Assembly: GCA_963070105.1 (NCBI GenBank)
Contig: OY718807.1
Location: 4,499,001-4,563,000 of the forward strand
DNA: 64,000 bases
Reading direction: 5' to 3'
Origin: Litomosoides sigmodontis
Taxonomy: Eukaryota > Nematoda > Chromadorea > Rhabditida > Onchocercidae
Positions 28,533 through 41,200 of the stretch are shown one piece after another. Both the position numbers and the translations under genes were made by a program. Each line of letters begins with the position of its first letter. Position 1 is the first letter of the stretch. Below the pieces are notes generated by a model that did not search any database, had not been told where the DNA came from, and was given only the letters and a program-made list of their open reading frames with translations.

Positions 28533-29184
28533 AATTAAAGGTGTCACGAGTGCATTATCTATCGTTTTAATTCAGTTTTTGTAAATCTACCAGAACTGTC
28601 ATCAAAATATTATGTGACTTACATGCCCACCTCAAAATGATAACTCAATTAAGTTCAACTAAATTTGATTTATTCAAAGTAATAATTTAATAATTTTTTT
28701 TAATGATTTTTTTAAAAAAAATAATTTTTTTAAAGAGTAATAATTTTTTTTTGTTTTACGTATGATTTTTATTTAAATATTTCGGAGACATTCAAAAGTT
28801 GGAGGACCGTGTCAAACGTCGGTGTTAAATTCCTTCCTCATGAAAATTCCAAGAAAGCCGCTTATTGATATAAGTGAAATACATTCGCTTTAAATTATTT
28901 GCAATGTCACTTTTGCAAAACTCGTTAATTCGCAAAAAAATTATCCCCTCAAAAGTTAGCACGCATTAAGCAGCCATAGGCCTATACTGTGCGTATTGCT
29001 GAGGGATTAGCCATGCGGAATGGCAACTAAAATCAATATGTATAATCATCGGAATTACAAATTATGGTCAAAAAATTAAGAACGCAGTAATAAAATTCAT
29101 CAAATAACTGTTAATACTACGCTGACACATCGACTGTAGAGATTTGCGAGAATTCTTTTCGAATTTTTATTTGCAAGAAAATTC
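28533..29184. other. AT-rich stretch, nothing seen
   Basis: Contains poly-T and poly-A runs (28690-28760). No gene or RNA gene was recognised. Confidence 0.4.
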
Positions 29185-29915
29185 GTCATGAATCTCTTTT
29201 CACTGACACAGAAATAAATATGTTCCTTTGCCAATTATATTTCGTGGTCGAATGAGATCAATTTTTATGAGATTCCACAAAGAAGGTAGAAAGGGAGGGA
29301 GGGTTAGGAAAACAAGATCGAATAGAGGTCAAGCAAAGGGAAAGAGAAGAGGGACTTGACCCTCAGCAGTTTGGCCACCTTCGCAACAAAAACTGCTTCG
29401 CCAGTTTTTTCTCTCCCTCTTTTCCATAAACGCATATATATTCTTGCGATTTCTGTTAACCTCTGGTCCAGTTAGAGTACAACCTTCCGTCTTCATAATG
29501 GGTGTAGTGAGAAGGGAAAGGGCAGAACCGCGTTGTTTTGACCGCTGGTCACTGCGTACCCTCGAGATCAGACTCTTCAGCGTTCGATGAACGTTTTCGC
29601 GCTGCGTCAATCACTCACTCAACACTCTTTTTTCCCTCAGTCTGTTGGTCCCTACTTAATTCCGCAAGAAATAAAATAACCATTACAATCCTCCCTGTCC
29701 ACAACCAAGCGTATCCAACTATAGGAACGGCTTCCTCACCTAGGGATACACCAATGATTGATGGTGCTCCAGGATGTGCACTGTGGTTCATGCTGTGAAA
29801 ATATTCGCATCACCGGGTGCACATTCGGCCACGCTATCTTCCTTAAATGTTCGCAACTCAGTGTTCCCGAGAAGTCCCAGTGGTTCTCATCACCGCATCA
29901 CATATCTAGATGCAC
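29185..29915. repeat. Duplicated non-coding block, copy 1
   Basis: Matches copy 2 (31040-31745) along most of its length by eye, from CACTGA...CCTTTGCCAATT, through a GGTCA/CTTGACC segment, to CACCGGGTGCACATTCGG. The last part (29750-29915) also matches copy 3. Reading frames are not kept between the copies on either strand, so I do not call a protein. Confidence 0.65.
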
Positions 29916-30418
29916 GGCTGAACAGTGATGGTTGAATCTTAATATTAAAATGAAGCGTAGGGAAGGTTCTATTTCAACACCAAACACTTCAACCGATCAA
30001 GGAGTTCAGTAAAAAGGACATATTTTATAAACAAGCTCGACTAACAACTAACAACGTGTCCATCTGAAATTACCCCGTCAAAGAATTATTGGCAAATAAA
30101 ATCAAATTAAGCACAATAATCGCCGAAGCTGAGAGCTATCACTACCTCAGCATTTATCTTCTTGTGGTCACCAACTATAAATAAGCCTAATTGATGCGTG
30201 CAGCATTGGTGCGTCGTGTGAAGATTGCATCGCAATTTCGAACGACGAATCTTCTCACCATGATGTTACTGCATCCGAATATGAATGATAGTGACAATTA
30301 TTTATCTACTGTGGAGTCTTGACCGCTCTCGTTCACGGTAGAGTTACTGACTTTTAGTGATGATCTATCTGTAAGCGTCAGAGAGTTTTTAAATTTCATA
30401 TCTGTTACTCTGAGTCAA

Positions 30419-30511
30419 ATGAGAGCGCTGAACTTTTGTAGCTTGTCAATTTATTGTGCTGGAGAATGCCTTTGTGTTGCAACTTGCAAAAATGATAACT
30501 GCGTAAATTGA
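30419..30511 (+). other. Tiny Cys-rich ORF, doubtful
   Basis: ATG to TGA, 30 residues with six Cys (MRALNFCSLSIYCAGECLCV, then ATCKNDNCVN). The spacing C-x5-C-x3-C-x-C-x3-C-x4-C is compact, like small disulfide-rich or metal-binding peptides. No signal peptide, splice partner or family match is visible, and such an ORF can arise by chance. Confidence 0.15.
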
Positions 30512-31039
30512 ATTATTCGTTGTAGAAAAAAAGTAACGCTCGAGGAGAAATGCAATATCAGCTTGCAGCAAAGACCCACTGTTACGGTATTAATTAGTAA
30601 GGATAGCTTAGATAATTGGGGACTTTGTTCCTTTGGAAGAATCAAAGCTTAGCTGAAAATTTCATAAACGCTTACTTTTTCAAGCCTTCAAACGATGCTT
30701 TTTTGATGATCACTTTGTGATTACAGCAAGTCAGTTGATGATGGATAGATAACCGTTATGAGGTGAAACTTCAGCAATTCCAAAAAAGTTTTCAGCAAAA
30801 ATTTGAAACTTTTTTAGCTTAAATGAAATGGACATCCTTTTCTTCACCGTGCCGGTTTGTAAGTGTTTTGTCTTGGAAATTTAGAGTACTAATCGTACGA
30901 TTCAATGTTGCCAATTCTCCTGCCAGATCATAAAAAAATATCCCTGCCAACAGCGCCACATACGCTTACTGCGTCATTTGTAATTATGTACATTTTCAGT
31001 TCACGCTAACAGCGAAAACGAATTGTAGAGAACCGATGA

Positions 31040-31745
31040 AGTTCTTAACAATCTTTCACTGATAAACAAAATATGCTCCTTTGCCAATTTCGTGGTCAAA
31101 TGAGATCAATTTTTATGAGATTCGAAATAGAAGGTAAGAAGGGAGGGTATGGAAAACAGTTGGGAAAAACAGACTTCATAGAGGTCAGGCAAAAGGGAGA
31201 AAAAGGAGCTTGACCTTTATAAGTTTGGCGACCTTCGCAACAAAAACTGCTAGTTTTTTCTCTTCCTCTTTTCCAGAAATGCATATGTACTCTTGCAATT
31301 TCTGTCCACCTCTCATCATCGAATTTTCCACTGAACGTATCAAAGCACAGTTAGAGTACAACCTTTCGTCTTCACAATGGGTGGGATGGCAAGAAAAAGG
31401 GCAGAACCGCGTTGTTTTGACCGTTGGTCACTGCGTGCCCTCGAGATCAACTCCTCTCCCCAGTGTCCGATGAGCATTTGTGCACTGCATCAGTCACTCA
31501 ACATTCTTCCTTCCTCCGAGCCTGTTGGTCACTACTCAATTCCGCAAGAACTAAAGTATCCATTGCTTAGCAGAACCATCTCTGTTGACGACCAAATACA
31601 TCCCTCCCAACTAAGGAAATGCTTACCTCGTCCAAGAATATAGCAAATGAAGTGATTGATGGTGCTTCAGGATGTGTGCCGTGGTTCATGTAGTGAAAAT
31701 ATTCTCATCACCGGGTGCACATTCGGTCACACCATCTGTCACAAA
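31040..31745. repeat. Duplicated non-coding block, copy 2
   Basis: Second copy of 29185-29915, about 1.85 kb downstream in the same orientation, with substitutions and small indels. It shares the core CACCGGGTGCACATTCGG. Confidence 0.65.
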
Positions 31746-31794
31746 AGCTCATCTAAAATCTCAACAATCAAATTTAAATTCATTGAAGCACACG

Positions 31795-31995
31795 CCATAA
31801 CATCGTCCTCCAACCCTAACGACCTACTGAGATAAGAAAAATTGGTTGATGATGCTTCTGGATGTGCATCGTGGTTGATGTAGTTTGATAATTCTCATCA
31901 CCGGGTGCACATTCGGCCATGCCATCTTCCTTAAACGCTCAGTTCAGCATTCCTAGGAAATCCCAATGCCCAGTGGCTCCTATCACCGTACCACA
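31795..31995. repeat. Duplicated non-coding block, partial copy 3
   Basis: Matches the end of the block: a GATGATGCTTCTGGATGTGC-type start, the same CACCGGGTGCACATTCGG core, then CCATCTTCCTTAAACGCTCA and CCCAGTGGCTCCTATCACCG as in copy 1. It lies directly after copy 2. Confidence 0.6.
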
Positions 31996-32332
31996 GACCT
32001 ATAATTTCGTCGGATATGCCGCCAGATAATGAAGCGTCTGTGTTAGTAAAGTAGAATGCAGGACTTGTAGCATACACCGAGTGTTTTTTCACCATTGATA
32101 TTATTATCTAAAGGGAAAAATGATAAATCAAACAAAGTCACTCGTTCATAAACGCATACCGAGCAGTCGTAAGATACGACGAATTTGTCAGCACTTCAAT
32201 TACGCCAAATGCAACCCAATCAAACAGAACGTACTTCAGATCAGACCAAAGTACGAACCATTTTCGTTTATTTCAAATTAACAATTTTTCAAATCACAAC
32301 GGAGAGTGAAAAAGGAATTTGAAGCGAACAAT

Positions 32333-32569
32333 TCAGGCGGAGGAATTTCGACCGACGTCCTTATCTGCTCGACTTTTTATTGATTGTTCATTCTTGTCGT
32401 TTATTATCCGCGTTATTTTTGAATCAGTTTTAGCTTGTTGTATTGCAGCAGGCTTTTTTGGAGCGATTGTCAGGTGGCCTTTCTTAAGGCTCTGTGTTGA
32501 TTTCAATTTCCTCTTCTGTTTCACGCCGTTCGGTAATGATACTTTCTTCTTCATCTTATGTTGCACCAT
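32333..32569 (-). CDS. L10K/UPF0390 (DUF2462) small basic protein
   Basis: Single exon, 78 residues: MVQHKMKKKVSLPNGVKQKR, then KSTQSLKKGHLTIAPKKPAA, IQQAKTDSKITRIINDKNEQ and a tail. The block KKGxxxIAPKKxxxxQQxK followed by a helix with IxxxIE/NDK is that of human C19orf53 (Leydig cell tumor 10 kDa protein homolog) and its fungal relatives; the protein is nuclear or nucleolar in other eukaryotes and its role is poorly known. Length is close to the family's (about 80-100). An acceptor TTTGCAG lies 19 bases before the ATG, so spliced-leader addition is likely. Next upstream on the same strand is COQ4, about 0.9 kb away. Confidence 0.75.
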   Translation of the reverse strand: MVQHKMKKKVSLPNGVKQKRKLKSTQSLKKGHLTIAPKKPAAIQQAKTDSKITRIINDKNEQSIKSRADKDVGRNSSA

Positions 32570-33442
32570 TGTGAAAATTGCGACCTACCTGCAAATGAAG
32601 ATGAAAGTCTAACAAGCATGAATAGCGTGCAAACTTACTGTGATGCACAGATTTGCGTTTAAATCACTGTTCTCAAGAACTTCAGATAAACTACAATATC
32701 CCCACAGCTGCTAACACATATTTTTCACCCACACTCTCACGTAAAATAACTTTTGCAAAAACAAATCCTAAATTTTTTGAAAGAAGGAATACAAGTAACC
32801 ACTCTGTTTAATCAATTTGTCACGTTGAACAAAAATAATGCACTGAGTCCTTGACTTAATTTATACTTGAAGTACCACTCTATTTCTATGAATTATAAGG
32901 ACAAACAATATTTAGGAATGTCTCCTCCTTTAAAGAACAACGCTTAGAAATATTCACACAGTGAAGTAAACTTCTCGTATACCTAAAAACTGATTATTTG
33001 AATCTATGATGATGCATAAATTGCAACTATGGTCCACTTGAAATCATAGATAACAATTAACTGTGAAAAGGCGGCGTAACCAGAAATATATAAAACTTCG
33101 CATGAAAAAATATTTTAAAATTCAAAAAATTTATAAAAAACTGACGATATTTTCCAATTACCTAAAACTATATATAGTCAAAAACAGTTAAATGAACTGA
33201 TATGAATTGCGTGATATTTAATGTGATGATTTAATTCTACTATTTGCAACCAATTATAAATAAAAAGCACATGGGAAGTCAAAGTGTCAAATGAATGCAA
33301 CAAATTTGTACACAAGCCTTCATAATATTTCAAAAACACAATACAAGCGTGGCACCTTATATACTGAAACGAAGTTCTGAATAATGATTACCAGTCACAG
33401 AATGAACTGTAGGATAAGTTACGCGACTAGAATGAAGAAAAA

Positions 33443-35510
33443 TTAACGGAAAGGTGTAATTGAGTAAGCCTTCTGTAATTCACAAATTGGTTTTTCGAAA
33501 TGATTTTCCCAATCAACAGCAATTAATAATCGTGAATTCACCGCCTGTTCTACACACCACGGTAAGTATTGCTGCATAAAAGCTCGATGACGCCTAAAAA
33601 CAGTTCAAACCGCTTTGCAATTGGTAAAGTTGATGTCTGTATCTTTACTCTTCCAATATGAATTGAAGAAATCACCAGCTGGAACTAAATTTCTTTTCTA
33701 CCAAAATCATCAATAACTTACTTCGGATCTAATCTCAAACCACCAAATACACCTCCCAGAACACACATTGGTAAACCAAGCTGTATGCCCTCAAACCATT
33801 TGACAACAATCTAAAAATAATTGGTTTTTCAAGAAAAGAATTTCAGGCAGTCATATACTGTAAATGTAACCCCTAATATTTCAATTACACCAACTAACAA
33901 AATAGACATTTTTTTAAATCATTTAACAAAAAACAAAGTCTGAGGCTCTGAGGCTATTACTTATAATTCACATTTTCCAAATTCTGAAACCTTGAAATCT
34001 TTGTACCTATAGTTTCGTAAAGCAATAAAGAAAACGAAAAACTCGTTAATGTCATACAAATGAGAGAACTTATAGATCGTTATTTTTGACTAGGCCTCTA
34101 GTTTTGAAAAAAAAGACGAGATCTGCACAAGAAATTGGAACTATTAAAAATATCCTTTAAATAACAAACAACAAATAAGCTAACCCTCTGCTTCGGAAAT
34201 TCCAAAACTAGAGAGCTACTCAAGTCAGTTTTGGTATCTCTGGTAATGTGAAAACTACCTCCTCGAGTAAAGTGGTTTTCATTTGCAAAATTATATGATT
34301 GAAATCATGCGTCTCGCGATACCTCTGCATCACGTAAACTAAATCGTCATCATCAACAAACTAAAAGATTTCAGCTTCGAAAACAGAAAGAATCAGAAAA
34401 ATACAGAAATTCTTTCCAAACATCACAACAACATATTTTCTTAAAAAATTTAAAACCACATAAAACAAATCAGAACGATTGCGACTTGCAGAACCAGCCG
34501 TTTAGAATAAAGCATCCCTTTTATTGTCAGATTTGACGTTACCAGTCCTTGAAAGCAATGATTAGTACAAACTTTCAACTATTCACCACCTTTGATTTTT
34601 TTAACAAAGCAGTAAAAGAGCGAAAATACAAGCATATCAGAGATCAGCAAGAAAAGCTGCGTTATTTCGAAATCAATTTGAAAGAGAAACCTTGACAGAA
34701 GGACGCTCATCTGGTGTAGTACCTAGCCTTTCCAGAAATATGGAATATTCTTTGCCAAGTGTTCCACGAGGAAGCGTTCGGAGGTAATTTAAATCAACAG
34801 TAGCATTTGTTATTCTTGGACGATCTCTGCATAAAAACAACTCAGTGGCCCTCATAAACTGCTTAAGTCATTAAACACTAAAGATTCGAAACTGCACAGA
34901 TATTTTGAGAAGGCAACGTATATTATTCTACTCCAAAGTAGTGTCACACTATTTCTACCTTGCCCGATACTATGATGAATTCATAGTTGCAAACATCGGC
35001 TTTCAAGTGACTTATAAATGTACAGAAGATATAGTTATCATGTCTCCTCATCAATCATACTCCTATGACAAATCCCAACCTCAAAATTTTTCTGCCACAT
35101 ACATCGCTTTCCATTCTTTGGCAAATTTTTTCCAATATTCGCCGAAAAGCTGTTGTTTCTCCCATCGTCGCTACCATATCTGAAAATAATCACCTAACAT
35201 TCAAGCAACAATACACAGTAACATCCTATGCTACACATAAATATACATATAATTTAAGGATAGGGAGAGATGTGGAAGGCAGAGAAGGAAAAAATTTACT
35301 GATATTCACAATGAATTAGCAAAACCTGCACTGTACAGATATCATATTGGTTTCAAATTTGAGGAAAGTTATAAGTATTCTATTTTTGTAAGGAAAAGAA
35401 AAAATAATACCCGCTCTCGTAGGATTTAAAAGTGCTGTTGCTGCCGAGCCGAAAGCAAGTATTCCTTTTTGTAATGCCGAAGTTGGAATATGTGACGCAT
35501 TTAGATTCAT
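33443..35510 (-). CDS. coq-4: Ubiquinone biosynthesis protein COQ4
   Basis: Needed for coenzyme Q synthesis on the matrix side of the mitochondrial inner membrane, in the COQ complex; reported to act in C1 decarboxylation-hydroxylation. Exons on the minus strand: 35510-35411, 35179-35080, 34826-34691, 34360-34259, 33810-33722, 33593-33443; phases fit; 225 residues. Seen: [62 protein letters not shown], the metal-site motif HDFNH-x11-E (HDxxHx11E of the family), and [20 protein letters not shown]. The start lies 6 residues before the conserved HIPTS block, so the usual mitochondrial presequence is absent from this model. A TTTTTCAG acceptor ends 15 bases before the ATG, which argues that this is the mRNA start. 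Directly downstream of the DNL zinc-finger gene on the same strand. Confidence 0.95.
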
Positions 35511-35807
35511 ATTTTTTATCGTTATCTGAAAAACAAATGAAATTATTACATAAGTTTTAGTTGTGATGCCCTTAGTTACTAATTATCCAAAAAAGTCCAA
35601 ATACCATGAGGTGGAAGATCACGTTCTTCAACCGAGTCTCTTCTTCATTTAGAAGAAATTAAGTCATAATGATTAGAAAGAATTAAGTTATAAGAATTAT
35701 TGCAGTTTAACTGATCAACTGTGCTCTAATTTTTCAAAGAGACAAGTATATCATCTTATAATTAATGATCATTTTACTCAGAAATAATTGACTTTTAAAA
35801 GGTTACC

Positions 35808-36381
35808 TCACTTGGGGGTATCGATAAGCTCGATGCCTTTTCTTACTTCTTCACCCTTCTCTTTCAGTATCTCTTCAATATTTCTTGAACCTTTAGATTG
35901 TGGAAACCAACCCAAATTATCGGCAATTAAATGGTAGTTTTTGCAACTGTCACAAGTTACGATAACAACACCTTTCTTGTATGCTTTCTCGGAAAAGAAT
36001 TTTGGGCCCTGAAAACTCGTTTTTTTCGGCTCAACTCATTCTATCATATATTTTTTATATATACGATGTATAAGATCTACTAAATGGCAAAAAGAAGTCT
36101 GATTATGAAAATAATTAATTTACAACTAACTCGCAGATGCTATTTCATCAATTATGAATCCCTCGTAATCATTAGCTTCTACACCACAACGAATTTCTAC
36201 CCAATGAAATACGTAAAGAATGTGTAGAAAAAAGTTTGAAAATACTTACCTGTCGAATACCGCAAACCCTACAGGTATAAGTTAACGATAATTTCCCCTG
36301 TAGAGAAACAGTACCCAAGAGGGCACGATGTATAATGCGATTTATACGAAGAAACCGAATCAGTGGAGATACCAGGAGCAT
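35808..36381 (-). CDS. DNL-type zinc-finger protein (DNLZ/Hep1/Zim17 homolog)
   Basis: Mitochondrial matrix escort protein that keeps mtHsp70 soluble and assists import. Exons 36381-36250 and 36008-35808 on the minus strand, phase 0, 110 residues. Residues 1-26 ([20 protein letters not shown]...) are hydrophobic and Arg-rich with no acid, as in a mitochondrial presequence. The zinc finger follows: TYTCRVCG...[14 protein letters not shown] (two CxxC pairs), then the naming motif as IADNLGWF and [14 protein letters not shown]. This is the full family pattern. Only about 280 bases separate its stop from the COQ4 acceptor, which would allow a shared operon transcript with spliced-leader trans-splicing; this is inferred from spacing only. 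Confidence 0.93.
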
Positions 36382-38216
36382 CAATCCTTTTTCTCAGTAT
36401 CAAAACTCAATAATGCCGCAACTGAAAATATGTGGGCGTATGAAAACCAATGAAAGTTACGACTCGTGAAAGTATCAACGCTGACAGTGATTTATATTAC
36501 AGTACCATAAATCCACGTACACACAACACCAATCCCAGCCTAACACCTGAAAACCACCCTTCCCTCCCACCCTCATCACATTGACAGCCAACTTTTACAA
36601 ATGATACGTGCTTGCTTGCGCGCAGTCTCGCAACTTGCGCACAAACCAACACATATCTTTTGCGTCCTTCTACGCCCAAGCAATGCGGCGCCTAAGCAAT
36701 CTTTCGTCGGTTTCATCACTCTCTATGTTTAATTTCAATCAATGTTTAGATCTCTACACCACACGCTATTATTGTCTATTGATCTCATCACTCTTCACTT
36801 TCTCTCTTGCATTATTCCATTCTGTGTAGGTGCTTCTACGTGTCCTGTTTTGACCACTCTCGTTTCTTGCATCCTTTACGACTTCACCTCTGTATTTCCT
36901 ATTCATATGATCAATGATTTTGCTAATTAATCAATATTAGTGGCAATTTCGTTATTCCATTTGCCCAACCATACGGTGAACAATTATAAGATTGTGTATC
37001 CAAGGGTCAGTGCGAATTGAATGAATTCAACTTTGAACACATTTGAAATCCATTCTTTCTAAATTGTTTGCAGTGGGTGGCGAAAGTTGTGCATTACATT
37101 TTAGTTTACTCCTACTATCACTACTACCTATGTATTCATGCACAAAGATGCACGGTGAGTTTCTCAAGTATTATGCTTCCAGTGGAATTATTCGATTTGT
37201 ATTCTCACTTTCAACGTTTCCATCTAGCACTCCACCTAGCCTTTAGCACTTTTTCTCGGTTAGCTTAAAACACGTTTAATACATGTTCTGTGTGAAGAAC
37301 ATGAATTAAGGAATTCCTCGCATATTCGTGATCCTTGCAATTCATGAGCCATTATTTGTAGTCTTGTTTCATACAATATCTTACTCTAAATAAACAAGGG
37401 ATTTAAAAATCGCAAATTGAAATACATTAACCTATATGCTCATTTATAAAATTAAGTCAATGAAATCGGTGGCAGTGCCCTGCTGCAACGCTCCATGTTG
37501 CATGATTTGCAAAGAAAAACGTGAAACGAAAGCTCCACCGATATGAAATTAAAATTGGATCAAAGGAAGAAGTGGCTATAACTTGATAAACATTTCATTC
37601 AACAGCTTTTTTCTTTGCTTCCTAGTAGAACATTGAGTATCTGTAGCCTAAAAGTTAGTCATTCCGTCTCCAAAAAAATGTCCGAACCCAAAAATTCGGT
37701 GGTACTTTGAAGTCAGTGCGGAACTGCTAATTTAATTGTCATAATTTTGGAATCCTATGCTGAAACCACGATAAATACTGCAAAGAATTTCATGTGGAGG
37801 TCGTAAAAAAAAAGGCAAAAAACTTTTAACGAAAACTATACACAGGACATTGAAGAAAATAAGACCTCATTCTTTGAAACAAAAAATAAACCATTATAAA
37901 TTTTTAAAACACGAAAAAAAATAATTCTTAAAATATATTCACAAATTGTTTTTTTGAGTCACAATTAAAACTTAAAAGAAATACAAGACAAAATCAACAA
38001 AAGAGGAGTTGCGTAAAATACAGACGTTATACTAAATAAAACATTTAAATACAGTACAAATTAAACATTAAAATCAGGTATTGGAAAGCAAATCAAAATC
38101 ACATAAAAGGGCAGACAGTAAGAATGTGAAAAGACTGGAGGAAAGGGAATGGGAATTTAAGTAAGGATAAGATGCATTCCACAATTTCTATTCACAGATA
38201 TGCTCACGCAAGTAAT
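36382..38216. other. Intergenic, no supported gene
   Basis: About 1.8 kb between the DNL zinc-finger gene and CPEB. One exon-like stretch on the plus strand (37076-37150, TTTGCAG acceptor and GTGAGT donor) is open in two frames, but I found no partner exon. Confidence 0.35.
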
Positions 38217-41200
38217 TCAATTGAATGTAGAACGACATGGTTGAAGGTTCGCTTGCAGAATGCATTGTTGCAGCAAGTGCTGGAGTGGATTAACTTCACG
38301 TGCTCCTAAAATTTACGGTCATAAATAATAATTGTTAATAATAAGAAAAATCTGTATCACTGTAGGCATATGTGTAATTCACATAATAATTTCAAAAAGT
38401 TTAACTTTTAGACATGGAAAGTAAATGATTTTTTCAGTGTCATACATCCTTTATGCATAATAATATACACACAATTCCTGAATGTATTTAAATCGATCCT
38501 ATTTAAATTGATTTAGAATTTTAGGACTTACTGCAGTGGCATAGTTGCTGCTGATTAGTGGGACGAAGGCTGATGGAGTTATGATTCGGGTGATCCATGG
38601 GTGGGTTCAAGAAAGGAAATGCAGTGACACAGTTCGACACGCTTTGCAATGGGCTTCCTGGTTTTGCTTTGGTCATTGGTCTATGGTGTAACAAGCCGCG
38701 TCGTTTGTGCACGTCAGTCCAGCACGGTTCGCACAGATACATGAGGCAGCAAAGTTCTGGACACAAATATCGAGCATCAGCAAGGTTGCACATTTCACAT
38801 TGAGCGCCATCCATCAGATACGGCTTTATCTCTATCTAAAATTTCGCGCTTTAATGATAAAAATAAGTAAATTTCGTTCTTATTATTTGTTATAAAAGAA
38901 CACATTCAAAAGAACACATTCCAAAACTCCAGTAAATTCAGAATCCGAAGTTCCTGTAAAAAGTTGGTATATATTGAATGTTTATGATATCCCAAATTTT
39001 GCTATAATATAACCGTATAACTCATTCGTCCTTGCGTGTGACAGATAATAACTGCCTGAAACAATTTGTCCGATCTCCCGACCAAAGAGGAATAAATTGC
39101 CTCACGCAATTCAAGGATTCTATTCTAGTAATTAATTGTTGTCTTTCTTATCGTTATAATTAAAAAAATAAACTCACTTCCTTCACCTGATCAGTTGTCG
39201 TTAATGTTACTAGGCGCATTGCAATCGCTGTAACGTAGGATTCACGACGATCGAAAATCACCTGCGCTGCTCCTTTTGGATACTTCGTGTCAGCATCAAC
39301 TTCCAGCGAAACATATGCAATGTCACCGATAGCCTGCTGAAGAAGCATTGCCAGTTCCGCTGAAATATCAGAAAAACATTCAGTTATTATTCAGACAACA
39401 TTCGCCTATGTCATGTATTCGGTAACTGTCGGATTCAAAAAGTATGCCACCTACATCAACCTTAGGTCTAAGATTTGTTTTCAAGAGATAAAAATAACTT
39501 TTGCTCATCTCCAAAATTTACATCAGGAAGATTTCTTCAGATAGTGTTAACTCATTCAAAAATTGAGCGAATTAAAAAATCTAAAGAAGCACAATAACTG
39601 ATACGAAAGCAATGAGAAATTAGAGATAAGTCAAACGACTAACATGCGGTTGTTGTGCGCGGTACACCACCGATAAAAACGGAATATCGATCACAAACTG
39701 GCGGCTTGCCGGTTACATTATATACCTGATCTTTAAGAATCCAAGGTCTCACTTGTACCTGCAAAATCTACTATTTATATCTCTGTAATAGTTCTCTAAC
39801 TCACTTTTATTGCCCTTAACGAATCATTTTGCTAAACTGTTTAAATCATAAACTGACTATTTTGATGTCCTTATCACCATTTTTCAAAACAATATTCAGT
39901 TTTCCCTGTTTATAAGTGCATCGCCCAACTAGATATTCGACAGAGCGGTCACTGATGAAAACCACAAAAGCATATCCTGAAAGAGTTCGACAGAATAATT
40001 GTGTACACAATAAGACTAAAAGAACAACGGTTTCTTCCAAGTCATTGAAATGTACTTACTGCCATGCAAATTGAAGGCTGGCACACTCGCTCGTATAACG
40101 TTAGCCTATCTTGCAAATAATACCTGCACATTATAAGTAATGGAAGGATCCATTTCAACTGAACCTTTTTGCATTTGTTCAAAAAATATGTAAAAAACTT
40201 ATGTGCTTTTTCCATTTTTAATGTTTTAAACGGCATTTTCAAAATATCATGTAAAAAAGTCTAACAACATTCTCGAATACCCGCATAACTTACATTTCAT
40301 TATTCCTTCCTCCCGCTAGGCATATTTGTAAATGGTTACCTTCCTTTTTGATTACTTGCAAACAAATAGAAAGGACAAGCAAGCAGGCATTAAATTGCTA
40401 GAATCTTTCAAGCATTTAAAAATTCGTGCACTGAGTGAATATTATGAAGAACTAACCGTTTGGTGGAGTGTCACCCCCTGTACACTTACGGTGCGGCCAG
40501 TCAACTTTGTTTGCACCAAATTGTTCGAAGAACAAAGAAATCGAATCTAAAATATAAAACGAAATAGCACAAAAGTGATAAAGAAAAAATGCTGATTTGT
40601 AAAGCTATTGAAAAATGATGAAACGGAAACCTTACCAGCAGTCACATCGGGCGGAAGCCCGCCAACAAACACTTTGCGAGAGAAAATTCCATTCCCCGAT
40701 AAACTTTGTGGCACTAAATCTGGAACTAAAACCTCATTGTCGCTGTTGTCAAAGCTCCAGATGCTCTTCATTTGAGCAAGTGCTGCTGGAAATTAATTTC
40801 TTCTCAAGACTTAAAAAAAACTCTGTTTTCGTAAGATTTGATATCTTTAACAAATAACTAAACATGTGTCTCCCAAGTTTGACTTAATGTCGCAATATTT
40901 AAGTGAAACAGTAACGGCTAGGCTATGTCGCAACACAGCAGGGGAAACGACCCAGAAACTTTAAAGATTTTGGGCAAACAATGATAACATTCCGTTATAA
41001 AACAAAAAAACGATTTGAAGGAAAACGTTTCTTTCAAAATATCTTTTCTGTGCACAGTCGTACTCGATTTCGAGTTAGAAAATACACTAAAATGCTCTTT
41101 ACCGTAACCGCTGAAACTATCACTTCCAAAAATGTCGTAGACATTCGTGGTTGCTGATGTGCTTGTTGTCCCAAAATTGCCTTCAGTATGCAAACAAAGA

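Noticed and set aside
29518..29620. VVLTAGHCVPSRS, resembling the His site of trypsin-like proteases (also VVLTVGHC at 31408)
   Set aside because: No Cys-Gly-Gly upstream, no Asp or Ser site, stops before it in copy 1, and the frames of the two copies diverge straight after. Chance match in a repeat.
30438..30600. Metallothionein-like two-exon gene
   Set aside because: It would need a 23-nt intron, too short to splice; only the tiny single-exon ORF remains and is listed with low confidence.
32319..32612. Plus-strand ORF of 97 codons
   Set aside because: Shadow of the L10K/UPF0390 gene on the other strand, whose composition and family match are far better.
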